DNA from: DATMNI01 sp035570275
GTDB lineage: Bacteria > Acidobacteriota > Terriglobia > Bryobacterales > Bryobacteraceae
Length of the DNA: 64,000 nucleotides
NCBI GenBank assembly: GCA_035570275.1
Contig: DATMNI010000100.1
Coordinates: forward strand, 8,307-72,306
Reading direction: 5' to 3'
Made by a program: the position numbers and the translations under genes. The number at the start of each line of letters is the position of its first letter. Position 1 is the first letter of the stretch. This document shows positions 33,951 through 42,638 of the stretch, one piece after another. The notes under the pieces were generated by a model. It made no database searches and was not told where the DNA came from. It saw only the letters and a list, made by a program, of their open reading frames with translations.

Positions 33951-34308
33951 CGATTCATGATAAATGGCGGGGGAGGGGTGCGGGGGAGGCGGGGGATTGG
34001 GGCGTGGCCCACGGGTGATCTGCGATGCCGGCTTCCATCGCCGGCGTGACCTGTGGCGTTTTAGCGCACGGAAATGGCAGCGTAAAATGGCAATCATGCC
34101 AACGCTTTCAGTGAACAATGGGTATCACCAGCCATTGGACGGATTGGGAAAGATCACAGCGTTTCCGAATCTCAGTCAGAAGCGGGTTACGAAAGCCACG
34201 CGGGAGGCTCTGCGCTGTCGGTTCGGCCGAGCCTGATATATCCCGTTCACTGAAGGATCGGGAATGCTAACACGTTTTGGCCGCGGTAGGCTTTGCGGCT
34301 TTGCCGAC
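33951..34308. other. Gene-poor region with a 10-bp inverted repeat
   Basis: No convincing gene. TTCAGTGAAC at 34107-34116 and its complement GTTCACTGAA at 34245-34254 bracket a ~148-base segment. A short frame from ATG 34087 (about 49 codons) with TAAAAT upstream begins just before this segment, but its product matches nothing I know. Confidence 0.35.
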
Positions 34309-34660
34309 CTATAGCGGGAGATAGGTTAACTGGTTTTCCCACTCCACGGCGTCAGACGCCGCCCAGATTAAAACCAGCATCTCCACGGCCGCACCGACGG
34401 GAAAGTCCTGCGGGATCAAGAAAACTCCAGGACTGGGTTGTCTGGACACAAAGTCACGGAAATGGCGTGGCATGGTTCCGTAATCGTGGGACACAAGACT
34501 CCGGCCTTCCCGGGAGGTCGATTGCCAAAACCTCCGGATCCTCGATCCCCTCAAGTCCGGCGGCTTGGGCACTGCGAAAATCGATGCCGGGTTCCCGCCG
34601 CTTGACGCCGCTGACGATTGCGCGTTTGAGGTCCGCGTCGGCCAGGAAGCGCAGCGTCAC
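34309..34660 (-). pseudogene. DUF5615 PIN-like toxin, frameshifted
   Basis: From GTG 34660 the frame reads MTLRFLADADLKRAIVSG then REPGIDFRSAQAAGL and DPEVLAI, the start of DUF5615 (PIN-like) proteins with their conserved acidic cluster. Near 34525 the match moves to another frame: SREGRSLVSHDYGTMPRHF and then SPGVFLIPQDFPVGAAVEML, ending YLPL. The total length of 352 bases is one more than a codon multiple, consistent with a single inserted base. The start codon overlaps the antitoxin stop (GTGA). Not expected to be functional. Confidence 0.7.
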
Positions 34661-34972
34661 CTAGCTTGCCCGAAGTGCTCCCTGGATCGCTCGATCCGTT
34701 CGCGCAGGTCCTTCGAGACGTGCGTTTGGGAACGCCGGGCATCTTCATAGGCCGCCCTTTTCTTTTTCAGATAGGTATCCACCTCGACTTGATTGCCCAA
34801 ATAGTATGCAATAGCGCCCATAAATAGCCTCGAGGCTTAGCGTGGGAAAATTGTCGCGAATGGTTTCCGGAGATTCGCCGTCAAGAAATCCGTAAACAAC
34901 GGAATCCAGCGACACGCGCGACCCTCGAATGAAATAATTCTCCTCGCGCTGCTCGACGTATTCAGTGGCCAT
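34657..34972 (-). pseudogene. DUF433 antitoxin, frameshifted
   Basis: Begins MATEYVEQREENYFIRGSRV then SLDSVVYGFLDGESPETI, typical DUF433. Around 34820 the match changes frame: LSLEAIYG continues as AIAYYLGNQVEVDTYLKKKR and ends RSREHFGQAR with TGA at 34657-34659. The span of 316 bases is one above a codon multiple, so one extra base explains the break. DUF433 proteins pair with DUF5615 toxins in this order, so the whole module is inactive. Confidence 0.7.
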
Positions 34973-35384
34973 GGTCGTTCTATCAGTGAGTATACCGTTG
35001 ATTACGCTCGCGGAAATCGAGTACGGAATGGAAGCGAAGAACTGGGGTGCCACGAGTCGCGATCTGATGCGCCGTTTTCTCACACGCTTTACGCTTCTCC
35101 TGCCGGACACTGAGACGGCTCATGTGTGGGCGAGGATCAAGCGCGGCTGTGAAACCCAAGGCCGACCGATCACATTCGCTGATGCCTGGATTGCGGCCGC
35201 GGCCTTGCAGTTGAACGTGCCACTGGTCACCCACAACGCCAGGGACTACAGAGCCGTGGATAAGTTGACGATTCTGACGGCCTCAAGTGCGTCATCGACC
35301 CGGAAACGCGGCTACTCCGGCAACATGAAGCATGCCCTATCGCTACTTATCATGCACCACCTGCTCATACACTTCCCTTTTTGA
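34971..35384 (+). pseudogene. VapC-type PIN toxin lacking its N-terminus
   Basis: The frame from ATG 34971 gives 137 residues containing ITLAEIEYGMEAKNWGAT, then ITFADAWIAAAALQLNVPLV and THNARDYRAVDKLTIL. These are the second and third acidic segments of VapC PIN nucleases. The first segment (MxxLDTN..., with the essential first Asp) is missing: the gene is cut at the start of the DUF433 gene on the opposite strand. After LTIL the frame runs on into the rsmI gene with unrelated sequence. No VapB antitoxin remains. It is probably the debris of one module invaded by another. Confidence 0.65.
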
Positions 35385-36167
35385 TAGACCGCGGCGCTTG
35401 GCCACCTGCTTGATGGCATCCATCTTGGGCGTGCCGGCGCGGACCAGGACTTCCACCGCCTTCGTCACCGGGGTGTCATCCTGCGGAGGCGCCAGGGCTT
35501 TGCCGATCAGCAGCGTCATCTCCCCTTTGATGACGTCGCGCGATTCCAGTTCTGCGCGGATCTCAGCGGCCGTGCCGCGCAGGAACTCCTCGTGAATCTT
35601 GGTCAACTCGCGCGCCACCACCACGGGCCGCGGGCCCAGCACCGTCTCGACCGCCTCCAGCGCATCCAGGATGCGGTGCGGCGCTTCGTAAAAGATGAGC
35701 GTGGCGTGCTCTTCGGCCAGGGACTCCAGGAGTTTGGCGCGCTGCCCCGGTTTGTGGGGAAGGAAGCCGCCGAAACGGAACGAATCGGTCGGCAGGCCTG
35801 AGGCTGCGAGCGCCGTGAGCGTGGCCGAAGGGCCTGGAATAGGCTGCACCGGGATGTCGTTTTCGATGGCGGCACGCACTAGACGGTAGCCGGGATCGGA
35901 AACCAGCGGCATGCCGGCGTCGGAGACCAGCGCGATCACGGCCCCGTTCAGCAGGCGGGCGATCAGGTCGCCGGTGCGTTCGGCCTCGTTGTGGTCGTGA
36001 TAGCTGATGGTGGGCTTTTGGATCTCGTAATGTTCCAGCAGCTTGTGGGTTTGCCGCGTATCCTCGCAGGCGATCAGGCCGGCTTCGCCCAACACTCGCA
36101 CGGCGCGATAGGTGATGTCTTCCAGGTTTCCGATGGGCGTGGCGACAACGTAGAGCAGGCCGGGCAT
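35343..36167 (-). CDS. rsmI: 16S rRNA 2'-O-ribose C1402 methyltransferase RsmI
   Basis: A 274-residue SAM-dependent methyltransferase that modifies C1402 in the ribosomal decoding centre. It opens MPGLLYVVATPIGNLEDITY, the hallmark of the family, followed by CEDTRQTHKLLEHY, ALVSDAGMPLVSDPGYRLV and PGPSATLTALAASGLPTDSF, all tetrapyrrole-methylase-fold motifs. Length is typical. It is the last gene of the minus-strand series after gyrB; a 128-base gap with a family-1 hairpin repeat separates the two, so it may be transcribed separately. Its 3' end overlaps the run-on frame of the broken VapC gene. Confidence 0.95.
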   Translation of the reverse strand: MPGLLYVVATPIGNLEDITYRAVRVLGEAGLIACEDTRQTHKLLEHYEIQKPTISYHDHNEAERTGDLIARLLNGAVIALVSDAGMPLVSDPGYRLVRAAIENDIPVQPIPGPSATLTALAASGLPTDSFRFGGFLPHKPGQRAKLLESLAEEHATLIFYEAPHRILDALEAVETVLGPRPVVVARELTKIHEEFLRGTAAEIRAELESRDVIKGEMTLLIGKALAPPQDDTPVTKAVEVLVRAGTPKMDAIKQVAKRRGLSKREVYEQVVHDK

Positions 36168-36216
36168 GCTTTGAGTATAAGCACGGCGGGGTATATAGAA
36201 GACGGGAAACAGCAGC

Positions 36217-36295
36217 CGGCTCGCTGCCGCATCGCGGCAGGCGGATTAACAATCCGCCGCAGGTTAACAACCTGCCCCACAAGCTCCTGCCCCAC
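36217..36295. repeat. Intergenic hairpin repeat, family 1, copy D
   Basis: GGCGGATT-AAC-AATCCGCC (36240-36258) directly followed by GCAGGTT-AAC-AACCTGC (36259-36275), then CCCCAC and a second CTGCCCCAC. The left flank GGCTCGCTGCCGCATCGCGG also precedes copy C. The repeat abuts the gyrB stop codon and, if transcribed, could act as a hairpin between gyrB and rsmI. Confidence 0.85.
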
Positions 36296-38737
36296 TTAGA
36301 CGTCCAGATTCTTGACGTCGAGCGCGTTCTCTTCGATAAAGCGGCGGCGGCTTTCCACGTCCTCACCCATCAGCGTGGAGAATATGATCTCGCACTCGGT
36401 GGCGTCTTCCTGCCTGACCTGCAGCAGCGTCCGCTTTTCGGGATTCATGGTGGTGTCGGCGAGTTGCTCGGCGTTCATTTCGCCCAACCCCTTGTAGCGT
36501 TGGACGGAGGCTTCGCGCTTGCCCTCGCTCTTTACATATTCCAGCAATTCAAGCCAATTGGGTAGACTTTCCTTGCGGTCGTTCTTCGAAACCACAAACG
36601 GCGGCAGATTGAATTTGGCGATGGATCGGGCCAGTGCCCGATAACGCCGGTACTCCGGCTGCGCCAGCAGAGCGATCCCGATGGTGCGTTCGGCGCCGGT
36701 GATATCGCGGAAGACCACACCGTAGGACGAGTGCTCCTCATCGCGCCGGATCTGCGGGTTCAGACCTTTTTCTTGGATGGCCTCGAAAACCGGCTTGAGG
36801 TTGGCTTCTTCCTGGAATTCGGCTTTCGTGTCGACGCGCAGATCGATGTTCGCCAGTACGTCCACGGCTTGTGCCACGCGCAGCCGGCGCTCCAGCTTGT
36901 GGAATGTCTCCTGAAACTCATCCAGGTTCAGCAGGTAGGTGCGCAGTTCCTGGCCTTCCACCAGCGGCCTGACGCCCGAGCCATTGACTGTGCCGCCGTA
37001 CTCCAGCGTCAGGTTCTCCGTGGCGCGGCGCATGATCTCCTTGGTGAATTCCTTCTCGTCCTTAATGTACTTCTCGCTCTTGCCCTTCTTAATACGGTAG
37101 AGCGGCGGTTGGGCGATGTAGACCTTGCCGCGCAGAATCAGCTCATTCATGTGGCGGAAGAAGAAAGTCAACAGCAGGGTGCGGATGTGGGAGCCATCCA
37201 CATCGGCATCGGTCATGATAATGATCTTGTCGTAGCGCAGCCGGGAAACGTCGAAATCGTCCTTGCCGATGCCGGTGCCGAGCGCCGTGATCATGCAGCG
37301 GATTTCCTCGTGGCCTAGCATCTTGTCGTAGCGGGCCTTCTCCACGTTGAGGATCTTGCCCTTGAGGGGCAGGATGGCCTGGAAGCGGCGTTCGCGGCCC
37401 TGCTTGGCGGTGCCGCCGGCCGATTCGCCCTCCACCAGGAAGAGCTCGCACAGCCTGGGATCTTTTTCCTGGCAATCGGCCAGTTTGCCCGGCAGGCCGC
37501 CGGAATCGAGCGAGCCTTTGCGGCGCGTCAGATCGCGAGCCTTGCGGGCGGCCTCACGCGCGCGCGCAGCCTCAATGGCTTTGCCGACGATCTTCTTGCC
37601 CACGGCCGAGTTCTTCTCGAAATACTCGCCGAGCTTTTCGTTGACGAACTGCGTCATCAGCCCGGAGATGTCGCTGTTCAGTTTGCCCTTCGTCTGCCCT
37701 TCGAACTGCGGCTGCGGCACCTTGACGCTGACGACAGCGGTTAGACCTTCACGCACATCGTCGCCGCTCAGGTTCTCCTTCACGTCCTTAAAAAGACCAG
37801 CTTGCTGGCCGAAGGCGTTGATGGTGCGAGTGAGCGCCGAACGGAAGCCGCTTAAGTGCGTGCCGCCATCCACGGTGTTAATGTTGTTGGCGAAGCTGAA
37901 GACGTTTTCGGAGTAGCCGTCGTTGTATTGCAGCGCTACCTCCATGCCCATGGTGCCGTTCGGCATCTCGCGTTCGGCTTCGAACTGGATGGGCTTCTCG
38001 TGCAGCACCTGTTTGCCTTTGTTGAGGTGCTTGATGAATTCGGAGATGCCGCCGGAGTACATGAACTCGGAGACCTTTTCGGGATCCACGCGTTCATCCG
38101 TGAGTGTGATCTTAAGGCCTTTGTTCAAGAACGCCAACTCGCGCAAGCGCTGGGCCAGCGTATCGTAGTTGAACACGGTGGCTTCCATGATGGTGGTGTC
38201 GGGTTTGAACGTGACCCGCGTTCCGGTTTTGCGGCCCGCGCGGCCGGCCTTTTGCAGCGGCGCTTTGGGAACGCCGCAGGCATATTCCTGCTGCCAGGTG
38301 TAACCTTCGCGCCAGATCTCAAGCTCCAGCCGCTCAGAGAGCGCGTTGACGCAGCTCACACCCACACCGTGCAGGCCGCCCGATACCTTGTAACTTTTGG
38401 AATCGAACTTGCCGCCGGCATGCAATTTGGTCATGACCACTTGCGCCGCCGAGACGCCTTCGTCTTCGTGCAGGTCCACCGGTATGCCGCGGCCGTTATC
38501 GACCACGGTGACCGAGTTGTCATCGTGGATGGTAACGGTTACTTCGTTGGCATGTCCGGCCAGAGCCTCGTCCACGGAGTTGTCCACAACCTCATAGACC
38601 AGGTGGTGCAGGCCCATCTCACCAGTGGAACCGATGTACATGGCGGGGCGCAGACGTACCGCTTCGAGCCCTTCCAGCACTTTGATACTAGTGGAATCGT
38701 AAACCCCGCTGTCCCCTGTATTCAATTCGTTAGCCAT
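36296..38737 (-). CDS. gyrB: DNA gyrase subunit B
   Basis: An 813-residue ATPase subunit of gyrase, which with GyrA introduces negative supercoils. The GHKL ATP-binding site shows EVVDNSVDEALAGHANEV and VVDNGRGIPVD; the TOPRIM domain shows LVEGESAGGTAKQGRER and the Mg-binding DADVDGSHIRTLLLTF. The C-terminal tail region RYKGLGEMNAEQLADTTM is the GyrA-contact segment. Length matches the shorter gyrB type without the proteobacterial insert. It lies 44 bases after dnaN, with no recF between, which departs from the common dnaA-dnaN-recF-gyrB order. Start ATG 38737 precedes the conserved SIKVLEGLEAVRLRPAMY. Confidence 0.98.
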   Translation of the reverse strand: MANELNTGDSGVYDSTSIKVLEGLEAVRLRPAMYIGSTGEMGLHHLVYEVVDNSVDEALAGHANEVTVTIHDDNSVTVVDNGRGIPVDLHEDEGVSAAQVVMTKLHAGGKFDSKSYKVSGGLHGVGVSCVNALSERLELEIWREGYTWQQEYACGVPKAPLQKAGRAGRKTGTRVTFKPDTTIMEATVFNYDTLAQRLRELAFLNKGLKITLTDERVDPEKVSEFMYSGGISEFIKHLNKGKQVLHEKPIQFEAEREMPNGTMGMEVALQYNDGYSENVFSFANNINTVDGGTHLSGFRSALTRTINAFGQQAGLFKDVKENLSGDDVREGLTAVVSVKVPQPQFEGQTKGKLNSDISGLMTQFVNEKLGEYFEKNSAVGKKIVGKAIEAARAREAARKARDLTRRKGSLDSGGLPGKLADCQEKDPRLCELFLVEGESAGGTAKQGRERRFQAILPLKGKILNVEKARYDKMLGHEEIRCMITALGTGIGKDDFDVSRLRYDKIIIMTDADVDGSHIRTLLLTFFFRHMNELILRGKVYIAQPPLYRIKKGKSEKYIKDEKEFTKEIMRRATENLTLEYGGTVNGSGVRPLVEGQELRTYLLNLDEFQETFHKLERRLRVAQAVDVLANIDLRVDTKAEFQEEANLKPVFEAIQEKGLNPQIRRDEEHSSYGVVFRDITGAERTIGIALLAQPEYRRYRALARSIAKFNLPPFVVSKNDRKESLPNWLELLEYVKSEGKREASVQRYKGLGEMNAEQLADTTMNPEKRTLLQVRQEDATECEIIFSTLMGEDVESRRRFIEENALDVKNLDV

Positions 38738-38781
38738 ATTTCCTTACTGATCTTTCAACTGTTTCTTGTGAATCAGCCCGG

Positions 38782-39900
38782 TCAAATTCGCATCGGCATG
38801 ACTACATACCGGTACTGATCGGGAATGCTGTCACCGGCCGGCCGCAATTCGCCGGCGCTCTTTTGGTCCTTCAGCTCAAATGCTATCTTGTCCTGCGAAA
38901 TAGCCCGCAGGAAATCGAGCAGGTACTGCGCGTTGAAGCCGATCTCAAGATCGGGTCCCTGATATTCGCTGGGCACGCTCTCTTCGCTCTCACCGGTCTC
39001 TACCGACGACGAGAAGACGCGGACTTCGCCGGTGGCGAACTGAATGCGGATGGCCCGGGAGCGCTCATCGGCAAATTGCGCCACACGCTCAATCGCGGAG
39101 CGGATTTCGTTTCTCTCGAGCGTAGCGGTGTGCTGGTGATCCTTGGGCAGGACGCGTTCGTAATCCGGGAAGTTGCCGGTGAGTTTCCGGGTGATCAGCA
39201 AACGATGACCAACCCGGAAGAACAAGTGATTCTCATCGCCGGCAAAGACCGCCTTGCCTTCCCCATCGGCGTCATCTGCCAGCTTCATCAATTCCGCCAT
39301 GGCCTTTTTCGGAACCAGGGCACGGAAAGGCTTGTCCAGATTTCCGCTTTGCTCCGGTTTGGCCTGCACGTAGGCCAGACGATGGCCATCCGTGGCCACC
39401 ATGGTAAGGCCCTCGGGCCGCATCAGCAGCAGGGCGCCATTCAGCGTGAAGCGGGACTCCTCCAGGGAAATCGCAAAGGAAGTCCGCGCGATCATGGTCG
39501 CCAGTACTTTTATGGGGATTTCCGTGATTGGCTCGGGCATCGGCGGCAGTTCCGGAAAACTCTCGCGCGACATGCCAGCGATGCGGGTTCGGGAGCGGCC
39601 GCTGTTGATGGTGGCCCAATGGTTGTCCAGGAACTTCATGTTCACGTCGCCCTCAGGCAACAACCGGGCGTAATCGAGGAGTTTTCTGGCGGGCACCGTG
39701 CCGGCGCCTTCCTTCTTCACGATAGCCGGGCAGGAACAGCGGATTCCCAACTCCAGATCTGTCGCCGTCAGAATGACTCGTTCTCCAACCGCTTCCAGCA
39801 GCACATTCGAGAGGATCGGGATGGTGGTTTTTTTCTCGACCACGCCCTGGGACAGGCTCAGTTCGCGTACCAGATCGCTCTTGTTGACGGTGAATTCCAT
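38782..39900 (-). CDS. dnaN: DNA polymerase III beta sliding clamp
   Basis: A 372-residue clamp subunit that forms the dimeric ring tethering polymerase III to DNA. The start MEFTVNKSDLVRELSLSQGV and the segments NVLLEAVGERVILTATDLEL and MPEPITEIPIKVLATMI are the standard beta-clamp landmarks; three repeated clamp domains fill the length. The C-terminus DQYRYVVMPMRI is close to the conserved YVVMPMRL end. It sits between dnaA and gyrB in the same direction. The 233-base gap to dnaA carries DnaA-box-like sites. Confidence 0.97.
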   Translation of the reverse strand: MEFTVNKSDLVRELSLSQGVVEKKTTIPILSNVLLEAVGERVILTATDLELGIRCSCPAIVKKEGAGTVPARKLLDYARLLPEGDVNMKFLDNHWATINSGRSRTRIAGMSRESFPELPPMPEPITEIPIKVLATMIARTSFAISLEESRFTLNGALLLMRPEGLTMVATDGHRLAYVQAKPEQSGNLDKPFRALVPKKAMAELMKLADDADGEGKAVFAGDENHLFFRVGHRLLITRKLTGNFPDYERVLPKDHQHTATLERNEIRSAIERVAQFADERSRAIRIQFATGEVRVFSSSVETGESEESVPSEYQGPDLEIGFNAQYLLDFLRAISQDKIAFELKDQKSAGELRPAGDSIPDQYRYVVMPMRI

Positions 39901-39965
39901 GGCCTCTGCTCCTATTGCTTATCTGTAATATCTATATGCACTATAAGAACCGCATTCATAGGGCC

Positions 39966-40122
39966 TGTGCAAAGTGTTGAAGGTTACCTAAAGTATACTA
40001 AACTCAACTACTTTTGGCTAGGAGAAGTTGAGGAATGCGGGCTTGAAAAAATGCCCAAATCCCCGGTTCGGCCAGGTTTTGCACATTTACCATAAAGCCT
40101 GGTTTGGGGAGGCTGTGGATAA
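39966..40122. promoter_or_regulatory. dnaA-dnaN intergenic region with DnaA boxes, oriC candidate
   Basis: A perfect DnaA box TTATCCACA lies on the minus strand at 40114-40122 (TGTGGATAA on +). TTTTGCACA at 40077-40085 fits the TTWTNCACA pattern, and TGTGCAAAG at 39966-39974 fits on the minus strand with one mismatch. Between them is an AT-rich tract (AAAGTATACTAAACTCAACT). This is the position of oriC in many bacteria, but three sites is a sparse set. Confidence 0.55.
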
Positions 40123-40133
40123 TTATTACAAGT

Positions 40134-41447
40134 TCAGTGTAATGAGTCCATTAGGCTGTGGAGGAGCCTGTTCAATTCGGGATCTATATGACGCTCCTTG
40201 TCGATTTTGTTTATGGAGTGGATGACGGTGGTGTGGTGCTTGCCGCCGAAAGCCCGTCCGATTTCCGGAAGAGAGGCATTGGTTAGCTCTTTCACCAGGT
40301 ACATGGCCACCTGGCGGGGGTACACCACTTTCTTGGTATTGCTCTTTTCCTTGAGTTGGGTTTGCTTGATCTGGAACTTCTCGGCCACGGCTTTCTGAAT
40401 CGCATCGATGGTCACACGGCGATCCTGCACGTGGACCATGTGCTTCAAAATCTGCTGCGCCATGTGAAGGTGAATGGGAGTACCGGTCAGGGACGAGTAA
40501 GCGATCAGCTTGATCAGGGCACCCTCCAGTTCCCGAATGTTCCCCTTGGTCTTCGAGGCCATGAATGTCCGAACGTCGTCCGGCAACTGGACTCCATCCT
40601 CCTCCGCCTTCTTGTCCAGGATGGCCATTTTGGTTTCCAGGTCCGGCGGTTGGATGTCGGCCATGAGTCCCCATTCGAATCTCGACCGCAGGCGGTCCAG
40701 GAGGCCCGGGATGTCCTTGGGGGGCGAATCGCTGGAGAGCACGATCTGCTTCTGGTGGTCGTGCAGCTCATTAAAGGTGTGAAAAAGTTCCTCCTGGGTA
40801 CGCTCTTTGTTTCCAATCAGTTGGATATCATCGATCAGCAAAACGTCAGCTTCCCGGTAGCGCTGGTGAAAGTGCTGCATACGTTCCGTCCGGATGCAGG
40901 CAATCATCTCGTTCATAAAGCGTTCGCTGGAGGTGTATACCACGCGCATGGCGCCAAAACGGTCCATCAGCGACCGCCCGATGGCATGCATCAGGTGGGT
41001 CTTTCCCATGCCCACCCCGCCGTACAAAAACAGCGGATTGTAGCTGCGCGACGGATTGGTAGCAACCGACTGCGCCGCGGCATGAGCGAACTGGTTGCAA
41101 TTCCCCACTACGAATGAATCAAACGTGAATTTGGGATTCAGCAAGCTGGTGGTTGAGTCAACCTCGTTGCCATTTTCCACGGCAGCCAACGCCTGGTTTT
41201 GTTTGCCTCGGGTTACCGCCGATTCGTAGCTCACGTGGCGTACGGGAAGCGCCATCTCCTGGATGCCGGCCCGGATCAGAGTGGAGTATTCGGTTTCCAG
41301 CCACGTCCGCGTTTCACGATCCGGTACGGATACGAACAGTGTTTCCGCTTCCAAACTCAGGAAAGACGCGCCTTTGAGCCAGTTAGCATAACTTTCCGGG
41401 CTGACCCGGGTCTGCAGATAATTTCGGATTTGCTCCCAATAATTCAT
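40134..41447 (-). CDS. dnaA: Chromosomal replication initiator DnaA
   Basis: A 437-residue AAA+ initiator that binds DnaA boxes and opens the origin. Domain I (MNYWEQIRNYLQTRVSPESY) mediates contacts with the helicase loader; domain III carries Walker A GGVGMGKTHLMHAIG and Walker B VLLIDDIQLIGN; domain IV ends with the DNA-binding signature EIGRAFGGKHHTTVIHSINK. In that signature the usual R-D-H is K-H-H. ATG 41447 is preferred to an upstream in-frame GTG at 41459, because the conserved start follows it. DnaA-box-like sequences lie immediately upstream, consistent with autoregulation. It is the first gene of the dnaA-dnaN-gyrB group, all leftward. Confidence 0.98.
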   Translation of the reverse strand: MNYWEQIRNYLQTRVSPESYANWLKGASFLSLEAETLFVSVPDRETRTWLETEYSTLIRAGIQEMALPVRHVSYESAVTRGKQNQALAAVENGNEVDSTTSLLNPKFTFDSFVVGNCNQFAHAAAQSVATNPSRSYNPLFLYGGVGMGKTHLMHAIGRSLMDRFGAMRVVYTSSERFMNEMIACIRTERMQHFHQRYREADVLLIDDIQLIGNKERTQEELFHTFNELHDHQKQIVLSSDSPPKDIPGLLDRLRSRFEWGLMADIQPPDLETKMAILDKKAEEDGVQLPDDVRTFMASKTKGNIRELEGALIKLIAYSSLTGTPIHLHMAQQILKHMVHVQDRRVTIDAIQKAVAEKFQIKQTQLKEKSNTKKVVYPRQVAMYLVKELTNASLPEIGRAFGGKHHTTVIHSINKIDKERHIDPELNRLLHSLMDSLH

Positions 41448-41449
41448 CG

Positions 41450-41492
41450 TTTTACACACTAATTACGTAGTTTTTCCACAACATTTTCCACA
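41450..41492. promoter_or_regulatory. Cluster of three DnaA-box-like sites upstream of dnaA
   Basis: TTTTACACA (41450-41458), TTTTCCACA (41472-41480) and TTTTCCACA (41484-41492) all match TTWTNCACA in the same orientation within 43 bases. They directly adjoin the dnaA start codon. They may form part of oriC or the autoregulatory site of dnaA. Confidence 0.6.
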
Positions 41493-41689
41493 ACATAACA
41501 GGATCAGGCCGGTGCTTAGAATCAGAAGGATCGCCGGTGAGGCTCCGGTTTTTGCCGCACCTTTTCAAGTAGCCCAAACCCCAGTAGCCGAACCTGTTTT
41601 TGGGGTCAACCGGACCGTAGCATACCACACGCGCAAGCCATTCCAGCAAGTTTATAAACGCCTTCATTTGTGTGACATACCCATAACGT

Positions 41690-41719
41690 TTGACATCGGT
41701 ATTGTTTCCGTTGGAAAAT
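41690..41719 (+). promoter_or_regulatory. Promoter for tRNA-Gly
   Basis: TTGACA at 41690-41695, 18-base spacer, GAAAAT at 41714-41719. A transcript would start about ten bases before the mature tRNA. Confidence 0.45.
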
Positions 41720-41736
41720 GGGGTTTTACGGTACGG

Positions 41737-41812
41737 GCGGGAGTAACTCAGTTGGTAGAGTGCGACCTTGCCAAGGTCGATGTCGCCGGTTCGAATCCGG
41801 TCTCCCGCTCCA
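41737..41812 (+). tRNA. tRNA-Gly (GCC anticodon)
   Basis: A 76-nucleotide cloverleaf. The acceptor stem GCGGGAG (41737-41743) pairs with CTCCCGC (41802-41808); the discriminator is T and CCA is encoded (41810-41812). The D-arm contains AGTTGGTAGAG, the anticodon stem CGACC/GGTCG encloses loop TTGCCAA with anticodon GCC, and the T-arm is GCCGG-TTCGAAT-CCGGT with the invariant TTCGA. It reads glycine codons GGC and GGU. Confidence 0.95.
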
Positions 41813-41847
41813 TTATTAGCACAGTATACTGCCGGATTCGCCCCGCC

Positions 41848-42498
41848 ATGATTACTCGTTCGGCTGTCGTTCTGCTGTTTGCCCTGCCAGGTTTTGTGGC
41901 TCTGCCAGGTTTCGTGCACGAATGTCTCGCCCAGGACTACAAGTTGGAATCGGGCAGTGCGGCACCGGCTGTTCCACCAGCTTATGCCTCGGTGATGGAC
42001 TCGCAGAGATACAGGGTGGTTGGTCCTAAAGGGCCGTGGTGCGAGGTGTGGTTCCGAAAATCCATCCCGACCGGCCCAAAGTCGACTGATGATTCGATTG
42101 TCCTGCCGATCGCTCAGGGCACATTGTTAGGCGTGCTCAGCTTCCCGGCTCAAGGCGCCGACCGCCGGGGCCAGGTGATCAAACCAGGCCTTTACACCAT
42201 GCGCTACAGCAATTTCCGGGTGGACGGCGCCCATCAGGGCGTAGCTCCTCAACGGGACTTTGCACTGTTGACGCCGATAGCGAGCGATGCCGACCCGGCC
42301 GCGACCCCCGACTTTGCGACGCTGGTGGACATGAGCCGCAAATCCGGCACTGCCCACCCCGCAGTTTTCTCCCTGGAAACCCCAGCCGGCACGACCTTTC
42401 CAGCGGTTGCCAAGGAGGGCGAAAACGACTGGGCGCTCAGTGTAAAAGTGGGGAGCCTGAGCCTGGCGATCATCCTGGTGGGTCAAGCAGGGGGGTAG
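41848..42498 (+). CDS. Secreted hypothetical protein
   Basis: A 216-residue protein with a signal peptide (ITRSAVVLLFALPGFVALPG, cleavage near HECLAQD). The mature part is predicted beta-rich, with GPWCEVWFRKSIPTG and KPGLYTMRYSNFRVDGAH; it may belong near the DUF2911 group of small secreted acidobacterial proteins, but I am not sure. The C-terminal LSLAIILVGQAGG is hydrophobic. ATG 41848 is chosen because it begins the signal peptide; an upstream in-frame start at 41512 would translate through the tRNA gene. Its promoter presumably lies in the 35 bases after the tRNA or is read through from it. Confidence 0.65.
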   Translation: MITRSAVVLLFALPGFVALPGFVHECLAQDYKLESGSAAPAVPPAYASVMDSQRYRVVGPKGPWCEVWFRKSIPTGPKSTDDSIVLPIAQGTLLGVLSFPAQGADRRGQVIKPGLYTMRYSNFRVDGAHQGVAPQRDFALLTPIASDADPAATPDFATLVDMSRKSGTAHPAVFSLETPAGTTFPAVAKEGENDWALSVKVGSLSLAIILVGQAGG

Positions 42499-42638
42499 GC
42501 GTTGAGCCAGGCGCGTTGAGCCAGGCTGGCCCAAGTCCGGAACCAATCCCCCGCACACCCGTCTAACCCCCATCCGCTCTGCCGTTTTGGGTACGTCCGT
42601 TTGCGGCACATCTTTTTGCGGCACTTCAGGGAGGCTCG

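Noticed and set aside
34087..34236. Small protein gene of about 49 codons
   Set aside because: No ribosome-binding site and no recognisable sequence. It begins just before a candidate inverted-repeat element and overlaps it.
36731..38818. Plus-strand frames under gyrB
   Set aside because: They lack motifs and oppose a fully conserved gyrB.
41512..41847. Upstream in-frame extension of the secreted protein gene through the tRNA region
   Set aside because: The extension would run through the complete tRNA-Gly sequence (41737-41812), and only the ATG at 41848 gives a signal peptide.
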